From Sabulibacter ruber (GTDB lineage Bacteria > Bacteroidota > Bacteroidia > Cytophagales > Hymenobacteraceae): a stretch of 64,000 nucleotides of DNA. The translations under genes were made by a program, and so were the position numbers. Of the stretch, positions 16,502 to 25,301 are shown piece by piece (the stretch's first letter is position 1; the number at the start of each line of letters is the position of its first letter). The notes beneath the pieces are model-generated. The model was not told where the DNA came from, made no database searches, and was given only the letters and a program-made list of their open reading frames with translations. The stretch is from positions 183,380 to 247,379 of the forward strand of contig NZ_JAFFID010000004.1 in the NCBI RefSeq assembly GCF_017355955.1. The letters run 5' to 3'.

Positions 16502-18007
16502 TTATTTCGCTTCGGCCAACATTCTCTGTCCTTTGGCAACGGCGTCTTCAATGGTACCTACTAGGTTGAAGGCTGCCTCAGGCAGGTTGTCATGCAGACC
16601 GTCCATGATCTCGTTGAAACCGCGGATGGTGTCTTTGATATCAACCAGTACCCCTTTCAAGCCGGTGAACTGCTCGGCCACGTGGAATGGCTGAGACAAG
16701 AAACGCTGCACACGGCGTGCACGGTGTACTACCAGTTTATCTTCTTCAGACAATTCGTCCATACCCAGGATGGCGATGATGTCTTGCAATTCTTTGTAAC
16801 GCTGCAGGATCTCTTTTACGCGCTGAGCGGTGTTGTAGTGCTCCTCGCCAACGATGTCTGCCGTCAAGATACGGGAAGTAGAATCAAGAGGGTCTACCGC
16901 AGGGTAGATACCAAGCTCAGAGATTTTACGGGAAAGTACGGTTGTAGCATCCAAGTGAGCGAAGGTTGTCGCTGGAGCTGGGTCAGTCAAGTCATCGGCA
17001 GGTACGTAAACGGCCTGTACAGACGTGATAGAACCACGCTTAGTAGACGTGATACGCTCTTGCATGGCACCCATCTCAGTCGCCAAAGTTGGCTGGTAAC
17101 CTACCGCAGATGGCATACGACCTAAAAGAGCCGATACCTCAGAACCTGCCTGGGTGAAACGGAAGATGTTGTCAATGAAGAAAAGGATGTCACGGCCAGT
17201 ACCAGTACCATCACCATCGCGGAAAGACTCAGCAATGGTCAGACCAGACAAGGCTACACGGGCGCGGGCCCCTGGCGGCTCGTTCATCTGACCGAACACG
17301 AAGGTAGCCTTAGACTCTTTCAACGCATTGGCGTCTACTTTGGAAAGATCCCATCCGCCGTGTTCCATAGACTCCATGAACTCGTCACCGTATTTTACGA
17401 TGCCAGACTCAATCATCTCGCGCAGCAAGTCGTTTCCTTCGCGGGTACGCTCACCCACCCCGGCAAACACAGAAAGACCACCGTGGCCTTTGGCGATGTT
17501 GTTGATCAACTCCTGGATCAAAACGGTTTTACCTACCCCGGCACCTCCAAACAAACCAATTTTACCCCCTTTGGAGTAAGGCTCAATAAGGTCAATTACT
17601 TTGATACCGGTGTACAATACCTCGGTAGAAGTAGAAAGGTCCTCAAAGCGTGGCGCATTGCGGTGGATAGGAAGGTTCACCTGGCTGGCAGGCTGCTGGA
17701 TACCATCAATGGCATCACCAATTACGTTGAACAGACGGCCTAACACGTTATCGCCGGTAGGCATAGAGATAGGAGCCGCCAAGTCAGTTACTTCCATACC
17801 GCGGGTCAAGCCCTCGGTTGCATCCATTGCAATGGTACGTACCCGGTCTTCGCCTAAGTGCTGCTGGGTTTCCAGTACCACGCGGGCACCGTTATCCTTC
17901 ACCACTACCAGGGCATCCATGATGTTGGGCAACTTAGAATTCTCACCCGAGAAGCTTACGTCCACCACCGGACCGATCACCTGGGTAATTCTGCCAATAT
18001 TCGCCAT
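16502..18007 (-). CDS. atpD: ATP synthase F1 beta subunit
   Basis: Catalytic subunit of the F1 motor, 501 residues. The P-loop GGAGVGKT is near residue 155, followed by the family GERTREGNDL segment, the Walker B strand ILFFIDNIFRFTQAG and the DELSEEDK hinge. It starts with ATG 48 nt after a TAATTTTG promoter box, and is co-transcribed with atpC. The separation of atpDC from the atpBEFHAG genes is a layout known from some Bacteroidota; the remaining subunits must be encoded elsewhere. Identification is certain. Confidence 0.99.
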   Translation of the reverse strand: MANIGRITQVIGPVVDVSFSGENSKLPNIMDALVVVKDNGARVVLETQQHLGEDRVRTIAMDATEGLTRGMEVTDLAAPISMPTGDNVLGRLFNVIGDAIDGIQQPASQVNLPIHRNAPRFEDLSTSTEVLYTGIKVIDLIEPYSKGGKIGLFGGAGVGKTVLIQELINNIAKGHGGLSVFAGVGERTREGNDLLREMIESGIVKYGDEFMESMEHGGWDLSKVDANALKESKATFVFGQMNEPPGARARVALSGLTIAESFRDGDGTGTGRDILFFIDNIFRFTQAGSEVSALLGRMPSAVGYQPTLATEMGAMQERITSTKRGSITSVQAVYVPADDLTDPAPATTFAHLDATTVLSRKISELGIYPAVDPLDSTSRILTADIVGEEHYNTAQRVKEILQRYKELQDIIAILGMDELSEEDKLVVHRARRVQRFLSQPFHVAEQFTGLKGVLVDIKDTIRGFNEIMDGLHDNLPEAAFNLVGTIEDAVAKGQRMLAEAK

Positions 18008-18489
18008 TTGGTTGGTTTATAAGAATTTAGATAGATACAGACTAGTTTCAGGTCGCAAAATTACTGCATTCTCTCCTGATTTCCATAGAAGTAGGCAAAA
18101 ATTGTTTATAGAATGCCTGAGCCTAGACTTAGGACTGTGAGATACTGTTTTTGGGGTGTTTTGCGCTACGCAAGGCTAAACCGCTGCTGCCTTGGTTTAC
18201 AGCACCTTTGCCAAAAACAGCTTGAAAACAGGAGTATGCTGGCCAGGCCCTCAAAGAGAAGTACTGAAAGAAAGCAGTAAGGTTTACAATCCGTTTGTGC
18301 GTCTGTTTCTGTCTGGTTATACTTTAAAGGGAAGGATGGGTTAGAGGAGAATTCTGATATAAAGGATAGGCATGCTTCCTGGCTGAGCCTGTTGCTGGGT
18401 TGTACAGGCGCTTCCAGTAGAAAGCTGATGACTGTTAAATTCTATTGACAACTGGGGAAAGTAGTCTCTGAGGCGGGGGGAAGGACGGT
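18008..18489. other. Intergenic, atpD promoter, no gene
   Basis: Holds the atpD -7 box (18056-18063) and a partial P40-like half near 18200-18232. No supported coding frame. Confidence 0.5.
18056..18063 (-). promoter_or_regulatory. atpD promoter, -7 box TAATTTTG
   Basis: Minus-strand TAnnTTTG match 48 nt upstream of the atpD ATG. Confidence 0.65.
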
Positions 18490-18729
18490 TTAGGCCGCAG
18501 GGAACACCGCGTGTTTGGCTTCGTCTGGTGTCAGGCTCAGGCAGTCCATGGCGCGGCACCATTCAAACTCGCTGCGCAGGTGGATGAATACGTGGCTGCC
18601 GTGCTGCACCTTCCGCACGTCTTCCAATACCTGCGCTAAGCGAGCGTCATTCTGGGCGAGGGAATAGGTGTAGATAGGGGAGGATGACCTGAAATAAAAC
18701 CAGAGGGTAATTGCACTGTCCATACTCAA
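18490..18729 (-). CDS. Small hypothetical protein, paralogue of its neighbour
   Basis: 79 residues, no family recognised. It aligns along most of its length with the product of the adjacent upstream gene: ITLWFYFRSSSPIYTYSLAQND against IRLEVYYTSAAPISTFWLEQDD, then GSHVFIHLRSEFEWCRAM against GDHYCLYLNSPREFRQAR. Its ATG overlaps the upstream stop by 4 nt (ATGA), indicating translational coupling. The pattern of alternating hydrophobic residues suggests a small alpha/beta fold. It is cytoplasmic as no signal is seen. Function unknown. Confidence 0.65.
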   Translation of the reverse strand: MSMDSAITLWFYFRSSSPIYTYSLAQNDARLAQVLEDVRKVQHGSHVFIHLRSEFEWCRAMDCLSLTPDEAKHAVFPAA

Positions 18730-19130
18730 AAACGGCTTAGGGAAAGTTTGAAGAGGGAAACAATCTGGCGCCAGCTAAAACCCGAGGTGCCGGTGAGGCT
18801 TATTGCCGGCGCGGCCTCCTGAACTGAAGGTTGCCAGGAAATTTCGGGTGAGGGGGTAGGTTGGCGTTTTGTGGCTTTTTTCCGCAGAAAACCTCTGAAA
18901 CGCAGGTGGCGGTTGGTATGGCCAATAACGGGAAACATGCGCCGGGCTTGTCTGAATTCCCGGGGGCTGTTCAGGTATAGGCAATAGTGATCTCCTCTGG
19001 GCACAACCGGCAGGCTGTCTGCCAACCAGGCAAAATGCTCATCGTCCTGCTCCAGCCAAAAAGTTGAAATTGGCGCTGCTGAGGTGTAGTAAACCTCCAG
19101 TCTGATCTGGTTCTCTTTCTCGTTTCCCAT
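18726..19130 (-). CDS. Hypothetical protein, first of a tandem paralogue pair
   Basis: 134 residues from the ATG at 19130; the frame extends upstream to 19214, but the extra residues have no counterpart in the paralogue. The N-terminal 70 residues match the 79-residue neighbour, whereas the C-terminal 60 residues are basic then proline- and serine-rich and probably disordered. It overlaps the downstream gene by 4 nt. It looks like a tandem duplication followed by loss or gain of a tail. No known domain; the family may be restricted to Hymenobacteraceae, which I cannot test here. Confidence 0.6.
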   Translation of the reverse strand: MGNEKENQIRLEVYYTSAAPISTFWLEQDDEHFAWLADSLPVVPRGDHYCLYLNSPREFRQARRMFPVIGHTNRHLRFRGFLRKKATKRQPTPSPEISWQPSVQEAAPAISLTGTSGFSWRQIVSLFKLSLSRF

Positions 19131-19554
19131 AAACCAACGGCATTGAAGAATTGTCTTGCGTAAGTCTACGCACAACTTTCCTGGCAATCCAGTAGGGCTT
19201 TTAAGCTTAACCAAAACATAATAAGCAAGTCACGCAGAGGTAATGTGCCGGTTACAATTTCTTTATATTGTAGGGTGTTCCTGTATTTTCAACTTCGGCA
19301 GGGGCTGTGCTTTGGAGCAACTTGTAAGGCTGCCAGGAGCAGGAAGAGTTCAAAAAAGACAATTTAGGCGAGGTTGGTCCGTTTTTATAAGATAATTTCC
19401 TGAGGCACGGGAGGGATTTGCAGGCTAATTTCCCGTTTTTGCCTCCGTTCCGGGGAAACAAGCTTAAAACGATCTGAAAAGATGGCAGTGGCTTGTAAAA
19501 GAAATCTTTATTTTTGCCTCATCTTACTAAAACCAGTCTAAATCAGCACCCATT
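19131..19554. other. Intergenic between divergent units, purL promoter
   Basis: Contains the purL -7 box and a weak P40-like element near 19431-19475. No convincing gene. Confidence 0.5.
19509..19516 (+). promoter_or_regulatory. purL promoter, -7 box TATTTTTG
   Basis: TAnnTTTG match 38 nt before the TTG start. No convincing -33 TTTG. Confidence 0.65.
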
Positions 19555-21774
19555 TTGGAAACTCAGACCCTTCCTACCGTTGATACCGCTCAGAAGCTGG
19601 GCCTTTTACCTGAAGAATTTGACCGCATCAAAGAAATCCTGGGCCGCACGCCTAATTTCACTGAATTGAGTATTTTCTCTGTGATGTGGTCTGAGCACTG
19701 CTCCTACAAAAACTCTATTGTCTGGCTTAAAACCCTGCCCAAAGACTCGCCTCGCATGCTGGCCAAAGCCGGTGAAGAGAACGCCGGTCTGGTAGACATC
19801 GGGGACGGTTTAGCTTGTTCTTTCAAAATCGAATCGCACAACCACCCATCGGCGCTGGAGCCTTACCAGGGCGCTGCCACCGGGGTAGGCGGCATCAACC
19901 GCGATATCTTTACCATGGGAGCCCGGCCCATCGCGCAGCTGAACTCCCTGCGTTTCGGGAACCTGAACTCAGACAAAACCAAGCGTCTGCTGCGCGGCGT
20001 AGTGAAAGGAATCGGCGATTACGGCAACGCGTTCGGTATCCCAACTGTGGGTGGCGAGCTGTTCTTTGACGATTGCTACAACGTGAACCCGCTGGTGAAC
20101 GCCTTCTCCGCCGGTATTGTGGAGGTAGGCAAAACCGCCAGCGCTACGTCGCACGGTGTGGGTAACCCGGTGTTCATCATCGGTTCTGCCACCGGCAAAG
20201 ACGGTATCCACGGCGCGGCCTTCGCGTCTAAAGACATCACCGAAGACTCCGTGAACGATTTGCCATCGGTACAGGTGGGTGATCCGTTCCAGGAGAAACT
20301 GTTGCTGGAAGCTACCCTGGAGATCATTGAGACAGGCCGGGTAGTGGGTATGCAGGATATGGGTGCCGCCGGTATCACCTGCTCTACCTCAGAGATGAGC
20401 GCCAAAGGCGAGAGCGGCATGGAGATCTGGCTAGACAAAGTTCCTATGCGTCAGGCCAACATGCAGCCGTTTGAGATTCTGCTTTCTGAAAGCCAGGAGC
20501 GCATGCTGGTAGTGATGGAGAAAGGTGCCGAAGACCTTATTTACCAGATCTGCGAAAAGTGGGATATGTCCTGCGCCCAGATAGGCGAAGTAACCGATAC
20601 CAAGCGCCTGCGCTACTACGTGAAAGGTGAACTGGTAGCCGATGTACCTGCCGAAGACTTAGTATTGGGCGGTGGTGCGCCGGTGTACCACAGAGAGTAC
20701 CGCGAGCCCGCGTATTTCGCTGAGTCCAAGAAATTCACCATTGACTCCGTACAAGAGCCAACCGACTATAAAGCGGTAGCCGAGTTCCTGGCCACGCACC
20801 CTAACATTGCCTCTAAGCGCTGGGTGTACAAGCAATACGACTCCATGATCGGGACGGCGACCCTCACCACCAACCGTCCGGCCGATGCCGGCATTGTGAA
20901 GGTAAAAGGTTCAGACAAGGCCATCGCCATTACCGTTGACTGTAACAGCCGCTACGTAAACGCCGATCCGGAAGAAGGAACCGCTATTGCCGTGGCCGAA
21001 GCCGCCCGTAACATTGTGTGTGCCGGTGGTGAGCCCGTTGCAATCACTAACTGCCTCAACTTCGGGAACCCGTACGTGCCGGAAGTATACTGGCAGTTTG
21101 TGGGCGCGATCAAAGGAATGGGCAAAGCCTGCACCGCGTTTGGTACACCAGTGACCGGTGGTAACGTGAGCTTCTACAACCAGTCTTCAGACGAAGGTCC
21201 GGTGTTCCCAACGCCAACCATAGGCATGCTGGGCATTGTGGAAGACAAGGCGAACACCATGACGCTGGCGTTCCAGAACGAGGGAGATGCCATTTACCTG
21301 CTGGGCGATCCGCAGAACGATATTGCCTCCAGCGAGTACCTGTATTCTTACCACAACGTGAAACTGTCTCCGGCCCCGGTCTTTGACATGGAGAAAGAGT
21401 TGGTGCTGCAGAAAACCGTGAAAAACCTCATTGAGGAGAAACTGATTCAGTCGGCCCACGACTGCGCCGATGGTGGTCTGTACATCACCCTGCTGGAGTC
21501 TGCCATGCCTAATGAGTTAGGTTTCTCAGTTACTACTGACGAAAACTTCCGCAAAGACGCTTATTTATTTGGTGAGAGCCAGGGCCGCGTAGTGGTGAGC
21601 GTAAAGCCAGAACAGCAAGCTGCTTTTGAGCAATTGGTGTCTGGTAATGGCTTGACATTCAAGAAAATTGGAGACGTAACTGCCCGTTATTGCGAGGTAG
21701 ACGGCGAGGTTTTCCATGCCATTCAGGTGATCAAAAACAGCTATGACACCGCGCTAGAGCGGATTATGGAATAA
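19555..21774 (+). CDS. purL: Phosphoribosylformylglycinamidine synthase subunit PurL
   Basis: ATP-dependent step 4 of de novo purine synthesis (FGAR to FGAM). The 739-residue length is that of the small PurL, which works with separate PurQ and PurS. The active-site histidine is H48 in WSEHCSYKNS; the nucleotide and magnesium site HNHPSALEPYQGAATGVGG follows near 95-112, and the second AIRS-like half contains GGEPVAITNCLNFGNP. The start is TTG, with a promoter box 38 nt upstream and no nearby ATG alternative. It is transcribed alone, and tRNA-Gln with its own promoter follows. Identification is certain. Confidence 0.97.
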   Translation: METQTLPTVDTAQKLGLLPEEFDRIKEILGRTPNFTELSIFSVMWSEHCSYKNSIVWLKTLPKDSPRMLAKAGEENAGLVDIGDGLACSFKIESHNHPSALEPYQGAATGVGGINRDIFTMGARPIAQLNSLRFGNLNSDKTKRLLRGVVKGIGDYGNAFGIPTVGGELFFDDCYNVNPLVNAFSAGIVEVGKTASATSHGVGNPVFIIGSATGKDGIHGAAFASKDITEDSVNDLPSVQVGDPFQEKLLLEATLEIIETGRVVGMQDMGAAGITCSTSEMSAKGESGMEIWLDKVPMRQANMQPFEILLSESQERMLVVMEKGAEDLIYQICEKWDMSCAQIGEVTDTKRLRYYVKGELVADVPAEDLVLGGGAPVYHREYREPAYFAESKKFTIDSVQEPTDYKAVAEFLATHPNIASKRWVYKQYDSMIGTATLTTNRPADAGIVKVKGSDKAIAITVDCNSRYVNADPEEGTAIAVAEAARNIVCAGGEPVAITNCLNFGNPYVPEVYWQFVGAIKGMGKACTAFGTPVTGGNVSFYNQSSDEGPVFPTPTIGMLGIVEDKANTMTLAFQNEGDAIYLLGDPQNDIASSEYLYSYHNVKLSPAPVFDMEKELVLQKTVKNLIEEKLIQSAHDCADGGLYITLLESAMPNELGFSVTTDENFRKDAYLFGESQGRVVVSVKPEQQAAFEQLVSGNGLTFKKIGDVTARYCEVDGEVFHAIQVIKNSYDTALERIME

Positions 21775-21801
21775 ATTTTTTTAAAAATTTTCACTCCAGA
21801 G

Positions 21802-21832
21802 TTTGCACTGAAAAAAATCTTGTATACCTTTG
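21802..21832 (+). promoter_or_regulatory. tRNA-Gln promoter, TTTG-N19-TACCTTTG
   Basis: Full Bacteroidota promoter: -33 TTTG at 21802-21805, 19-bp spacer, -7 TACCTTTG at 21825-21832, with the tRNA beginning 38 nt later. Confidence 0.85.
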
Positions 21833-21869
21833 CATCATCAAACGACAACAACAGGTTGTCAGATGAAAA

Positions 21870-21942
21870 TGTCCGATGGTGTAACTGGCAACACGTCTGA
21901 TTTTGGTTCAGAAGAGTCCAGGTTCGAAACCTGGTCGGACAA
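21870..21942 (+). tRNA. tRNA-Gln (anticodon TTG)
   Basis: Cloverleaf read by eye: acceptor TGTCCGA pairs with TCGGACA, the anticodon stem TCTGA/TCAGA encloses loop TTTTGGT with anticodon TTG, and the T-arm contains GGTTCGAAACC. CCA is not encoded. It has its own promoter and terminator. Confidence 0.95.
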
Positions 21943-21947
21943 CCTTG

Positions 21948-21986
21948 AAACCTCTGTCTCTCCAAGAGACAGAGGTTTTTTCTTTT
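21948..21986 (+). terminator. Terminator of tRNA-Gln
   Basis: 14-bp stem (21948-21961 with 21965-21978), three-base loop and a T run, starting 6 nt after the tRNA. Confidence 0.93.
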
Positions 21987-22287
21987 ATTACCGGTTGCGT
22001 TTGTAGGAGTGCTGTAACAATCCAGGGCTGTAGCGTTCATTCCGTTTTGGAGGTGTTTCTCCCAATTAGAGGTGATTCTGGGCGGCAGGCGCACTTCTGC
22101 TTTGGATATTCCTATCTGCAGCAAGCCTGGCAAGGAGAATTGAAAAGACCGGGAAAGCCGGTGTGTTTGGTTGGAGGGGTGAAATATTTAAGAATCAAAT
22201 ATTTAGCTAAGGAAGCGAAAGAAGGGTTGTCCGTATTTCTACCCCGTAAATTCCTGAAATAGTACTACTTATTTTTTTGCTACTTCG

Positions 22288-22318
22288 TTTGAGCCTAGCA
22301 AAATATAGAGTACTTTTG
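22288..22318 (+). promoter_or_regulatory. prs promoter, TTTG-N19-TACTTTTG
   Basis: -33 TTTG at 22288-22291 and -7 TACTTTTG at 22311-22318 with the ideal 19-bp spacer; ATG 30 nt downstream. Confidence 0.85.
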
Positions 22319-22347
22319 CGACTTCAATCGGCAACCTTCCCTTATCA

Positions 22348-23280
22348 ATGAGCCCTACGGTTAAGATTTTCTCTGGTACAAACTCTCGGTATTTTGCTGA
22401 AAAAGTAGCTGATGCTTATGGTTTACCCCTTGGGGACCTCACGGTGCAGCATTTCTCAGATGGCGAGGTTTCTGTTCACTTCAATGAATCTGTTAGAGGA
22501 TGTGAAGTGTTCCTGATTCAGTCCACGTTCCCGCCGGCAGATAACCTGATGGAACTGATGCTGCTGGTAGATGCCGCTAAGCGTGCCTCAGCGCACAAAG
22601 TGATTGTGGTGATGCCGTACTACGGTTACGCCCGCCAGGACCGGAAAGACAAGCCTCGGGTTTCTATAGGCGCGAAAGTAATGGCCAACGCCATCCAGTG
22701 CGTAGGCGCTGACCGCTTAATGACCTGTGACTTGCACGCCGGTCAGATCCAGGGGTTCTTTGATATCCCGGTAGACCATCTAGATGGTTCGGCTATTTTT
22801 GTTCCTTACCTGCGCAGCCTGAACCTGGGGCAAGACCTGATCTTCGCTTCTCCAGACGTAGGAGGGGTGGTAAGAACCAGAAGCTTCGCCAAAGTATTTG
22901 GCGTGGAAATGGTAGTCTGCGATAAGCACCGCAAGCGGGCCAACGAGATTGCCTCCATGCAAGTGATTGGTGACGTGGAAGGCATGGATGTGGTTCTGGT
23001 GGATGACTTGGTAGACACTGCCGGAACTATTACCAAAGCCGCCGAGTTGTTGCGTGACAAAGGCGCCAAGAGCGTACGGGCTATTGCCACCCACGGGGTG
23101 TTGTCTGGTCCGGCGTACGAGCGCATTGAGAACTCCGTGCTGGAGGAACTGGTGATTTCAGACACCATTCCATTGAAGCGCGAAAGTTCTAAAATCAAAG
23201 TGCTGACGTTCTCAGACCTGTTCGCCAGAGCCATCAGCAACGTAGTAACCCACGATTCTATCTCTTCTCTGTTCATCTAA
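22348..23280 (+). CDS. prs: Ribose-phosphate pyrophosphokinase
   Basis: Makes PRPP from ribose 5-phosphate and ATP for purine, pyrimidine, histidine and tryptophan synthesis. The 310-residue protein has the ATP-binding flexible loop YGYARQDRK near residue 95, the catalytic DLHAGQIQGFF segment near 130, and the PRPP loop VLVDDLVDTAGT near 215. The start is well placed 30 nt after a complete promoter. It is followed after 53 nt by rplY in the same orientation, a pairing conserved in many Bacteroidota, with a terminator after rplY. Certain. Confidence 0.98.
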   Translation: MSPTVKIFSGTNSRYFAEKVADAYGLPLGDLTVQHFSDGEVSVHFNESVRGCEVFLIQSTFPPADNLMELMLLVDAAKRASAHKVIVVMPYYGYARQDRKDKPRVSIGAKVMANAIQCVGADRLMTCDLHAGQIQGFFDIPVDHLDGSAIFVPYLRSLNLGQDLIFASPDVGGVVRTRSFAKVFGVEMVVCDKHRKRANEIASMQVIGDVEGMDVVLVDDLVDTAGTITKAAELLRDKGAKSVRAIATHGVLSGPAYERIENSVLEELVISDTIPLKRESSKIKVLTFSDLFARAISNVVTHDSISSLFI

Positions 23281-23333
23281 AAGAGACTGAATCTTAGAAT
23301 AGTTTTTTTATTTTTTATCCATAACCAATTTTT

Positions 23334-23918
23334 ATGAAAAGCTTAGAGATTATAGGGTTTAAAAGAGCAAATCTCGGTAAATCCGAAGCTAAGGCGCTTC
23401 GTGAGGAAGCTCAAGTTCCATGTGTGTTGTACGGTGGCGCTGAGCAAGTTCACTTCTCTGCCCCAGCTATCTTGTTCCGTGACCTGGTTTACACTCCAGA
23501 AGTGCACCAGGTTGACCTGAACATTGAAGGAACACACTACAAAGCAATCCTGCAAGACCTGCAATTCCACCCAGTAAACGAAATGTTGCTGCACGTGGAC
23601 TTCCTGTTGCTGCAAGATGATAAAGAAGTGAAAATTGATGTGCCTGTACGTTTCGTAGGTACTTCACCAGGTGTAATGGCCGGTGGTAAATTGGTAACTA
23701 AGCTGCGTAAACTGCGCGTGAAAGCGCTTCCGGCTAACTTGCCAGATTCAATTGCGGTAGACATCTCTGACCTTGAGTTAGGTAAGTCTATCAAAGTGAA
23801 CAAAATCACTCCAGAAAACTACGCTATCTTGACAAACCCACTTTCACCAGTGGCTACCGTAACTATCCCAAGAGCCCTGAAGAGCGCTCAGACAGAGGAG
23901 AGAAAAGGCAAGAAGTAA
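23334..23918 (+). CDS. rplY: 50S ribosomal protein L25 (CTC/TL5 form)
   Basis: 5S rRNA-binding ribosomal protein in its long form, 194 residues: an L25 RNA-binding domain (about 1-95) followed by the TL5/CTC beta domain (about 96-185) seen in general-stress CTC proteins. The lysine-rich C-terminus EERKGKK is typical of ribosomal proteins. It lies 53 nt downstream of prs, so the two are probably co-transcribed and end at the 23942 terminator. In several relatives pth follows here, but in this genome it is elsewhere. Confidence 0.96.
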   Translation: MKSLEIIGFKRANLGKSEAKALREEAQVPCVLYGGAEQVHFSAPAILFRDLVYTPEVHQVDLNIEGTHYKAILQDLQFHPVNEMLLHVDFLLLQDDKEVKIDVPVRFVGTSPGVMAGGKLVTKLRKLRVKALPANLPDSIAVDISDLELGKSIKVNKITPENYAILTNPLSPVATVTIPRALKSAQTEERKGKK

Positions 23919-23941
23919 TCACTGCTTTTACAAGCTTTCCA

Positions 23942-23984
23942 AAAATCCTGTTCTGCTATCTGCGGAACAGGATTTTCTTTTTTT
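23942..23984 (+). terminator. Terminator of prs-rplY
   Basis: 12-bp stem AAAATCCTGTTC (23942-23953) with 23965-23976, followed by a run of seven T. Confidence 0.93.
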
Positions 23985-24040
23985 AAGCAGGATTTACGGG
24001 ATTAATCAGATTTAGCAGGATTAGGTTTGAGGATTAATCG
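23985..24040. repeat. Degenerate AGGATT/GGATTAA interspersed repeat
   Basis: Five GGATT-like units spaced about 9-10 nt apart just after the rplY terminator. This is a different period from the heptamer repeats in this window, and low complexity is possible. Confidence 0.4.
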
Positions 24041-24140
24041 GGAGGTTTGATCACGAGATTCTGTGGAAAATAGAAAAGCTTTTCGCTAGTGATGCGGTTG
24101 AGTGTTTTTTGTCTTCTAAATCAACCATCTGCTCCAATCC

Positions 24141-24178
24141 CATTTCCTGGCTGTTTTGCTGAAATCAAGCCGAAAACG
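24141..24178. repeat. P40 palindrome
   Basis: Half-sites TTTCCTGGCTGTTTTGC and GAAATCAAGCCGAAAACG. It overlaps the 3' end of the PglE-like gene. Confidence 0.6.
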
Positions 24179-25301
24179 CCTTCCTGATCACTTCGGCCAC
24201 CCGTTCCTGATCCGATACGGAAAGGCTGGAACCGGAGGGCAGGCACAAGCCCCGGTTGAACAGATCATCGCTGGTGTGCTCTCCAAAATAATCACACCCC
24301 TGATAAAGCGGCTGCAGGTGCATGGGTTGCCAGAGCGGCCGGCTCTCCATGTTGGCGGCCAAAAGTTGTAGCCGAAGTTCCTCTGGCGTGATTCTGCTGC
24401 CTTGCCTGATGGTGAAACAACTGAGCCAACGGTTAGAGAAAAATCCGTCTGGTTCTGTCTGCCACTCCAATTCCTCCACATCTTGCAGCAACTGCCGGTA
24501 ATTCTCAAACACCTTTCTCCGCTGCTGTACCCGTTCTTCCAGTACTTCCAACTGTCCACGGCCAACTCCCGCGCAAAGGTTGCTCAGGCGGTAATTATAG
24601 CCCATAATGGTATGATGATAATAAGGCAGGGAATCTTTGGCATGCATGGCTAGCCACCTTGTTTGCTGAATAATTTCTTCCTCAGAAGACACCAAAGCGC
24701 CGCCGCCGGAGGTGGTTATGATTTTATTCCCGTTGAAGGAAAAAGCACCCACTTTGCCAAAAGTACCCAGCAATTGCTCTTTGTAACGGGAGCCCAGCGC
24801 CTCGGCGGCGTCTTCAATAATGGGGACTTTGTACTGTTGGGCGATCTCCTGAATTTCCTGCAATTGGGCCGGCATGCCGTAGAGATGCACCAGCATCAAA
24901 GCCTTGGGAAGTTTGCCGTTTCTGTGCCGATTTTCCAAAGCCTGCTCCAAAGCAGTAGGGCAAAGGTTCCAGGTAGTGGGCTCGCTTTCTATGAATACCG
25001 GTGTGGCTCCCACGTACCGGATAGGGTTGGTGCTGGCCACGAAGGTGAAGGTAGAACAGAAAACCTCATCGCCGGGACCCACGCCCAAAGCCAGTAAGGC
25101 CAGGTGCAAGGCAGCGGTGCCAGAAGCCAGGGCCGCTACGGCAGGTAATTGCAGGTACGAAGCCAGTTCCCGCTCAAACCCGTCTACGTTAGCGCCGGCA
25201 GTGGTAATCCAGTTTAAGTCAAAAGCTTGTTGCACATAGCACTGTTCCTTCCCGCCCATGTGCGGAGGCGAGAGGTAAATGAAATCCTGACTGTTACTCA
25301 T
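24165..25301 (-). CDS. DegT/DnrJ/EryC1/StrS aminotransferase (PglE-like)
   Basis: PLP-dependent sugar aminotransferase, 378 residues, expected to aminate a UDP-4-keto-6-deoxy-GlcNAc-type sugar. The DEVFCSTFTFVASTNPI segment, the EDAAEALGS motif and the PLP lysine in FNGNKIITTSGGG (near 184) are diagnostic. Its ATG overlaps the stop of the upstream acetyltransferase gene by 4 nt, and that gene overlaps the sugar-phosphotransferase in the same way, matching the PglC-PglD-PglE set that makes and loads N,N'-diacetylbacillosamine. The order is C, D, E in the direction of transcription. The 4,6-dehydratase (PglF) is not in the window. Confidence 0.9.
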   Translation of the reverse strand: MSNSQDFIYLSPPHMGGKEQCYVQQAFDLNWITTAGANVDGFERELASYLQLPAVAALASGTAALHLALLALGVGPGDEVFCSTFTFVASTNPIRYVGATPVFIESEPTTWNLCPTALEQALENRHRNGKLPKALMLVHLYGMPAQLQEIQEIAQQYKVPIIEDAAEALGSRYKEQLLGTFGKVGAFSFNGNKIITTSGGGALVSSEEEIIQQTRWLAMHAKDSLPYYHHTIMGYNYRLSNLCAGVGRGQLEVLEERVQQRRKVFENYRQLLQDVEELEWQTEPDGFFSNRWLSCFTIRQGSRITPEELRLQLLAANMESRPLWQPMHLQPLYQGCDYFGEHTSDDLFNRGLCLPSGSSLSVSDQERVAEVIRKAFSA

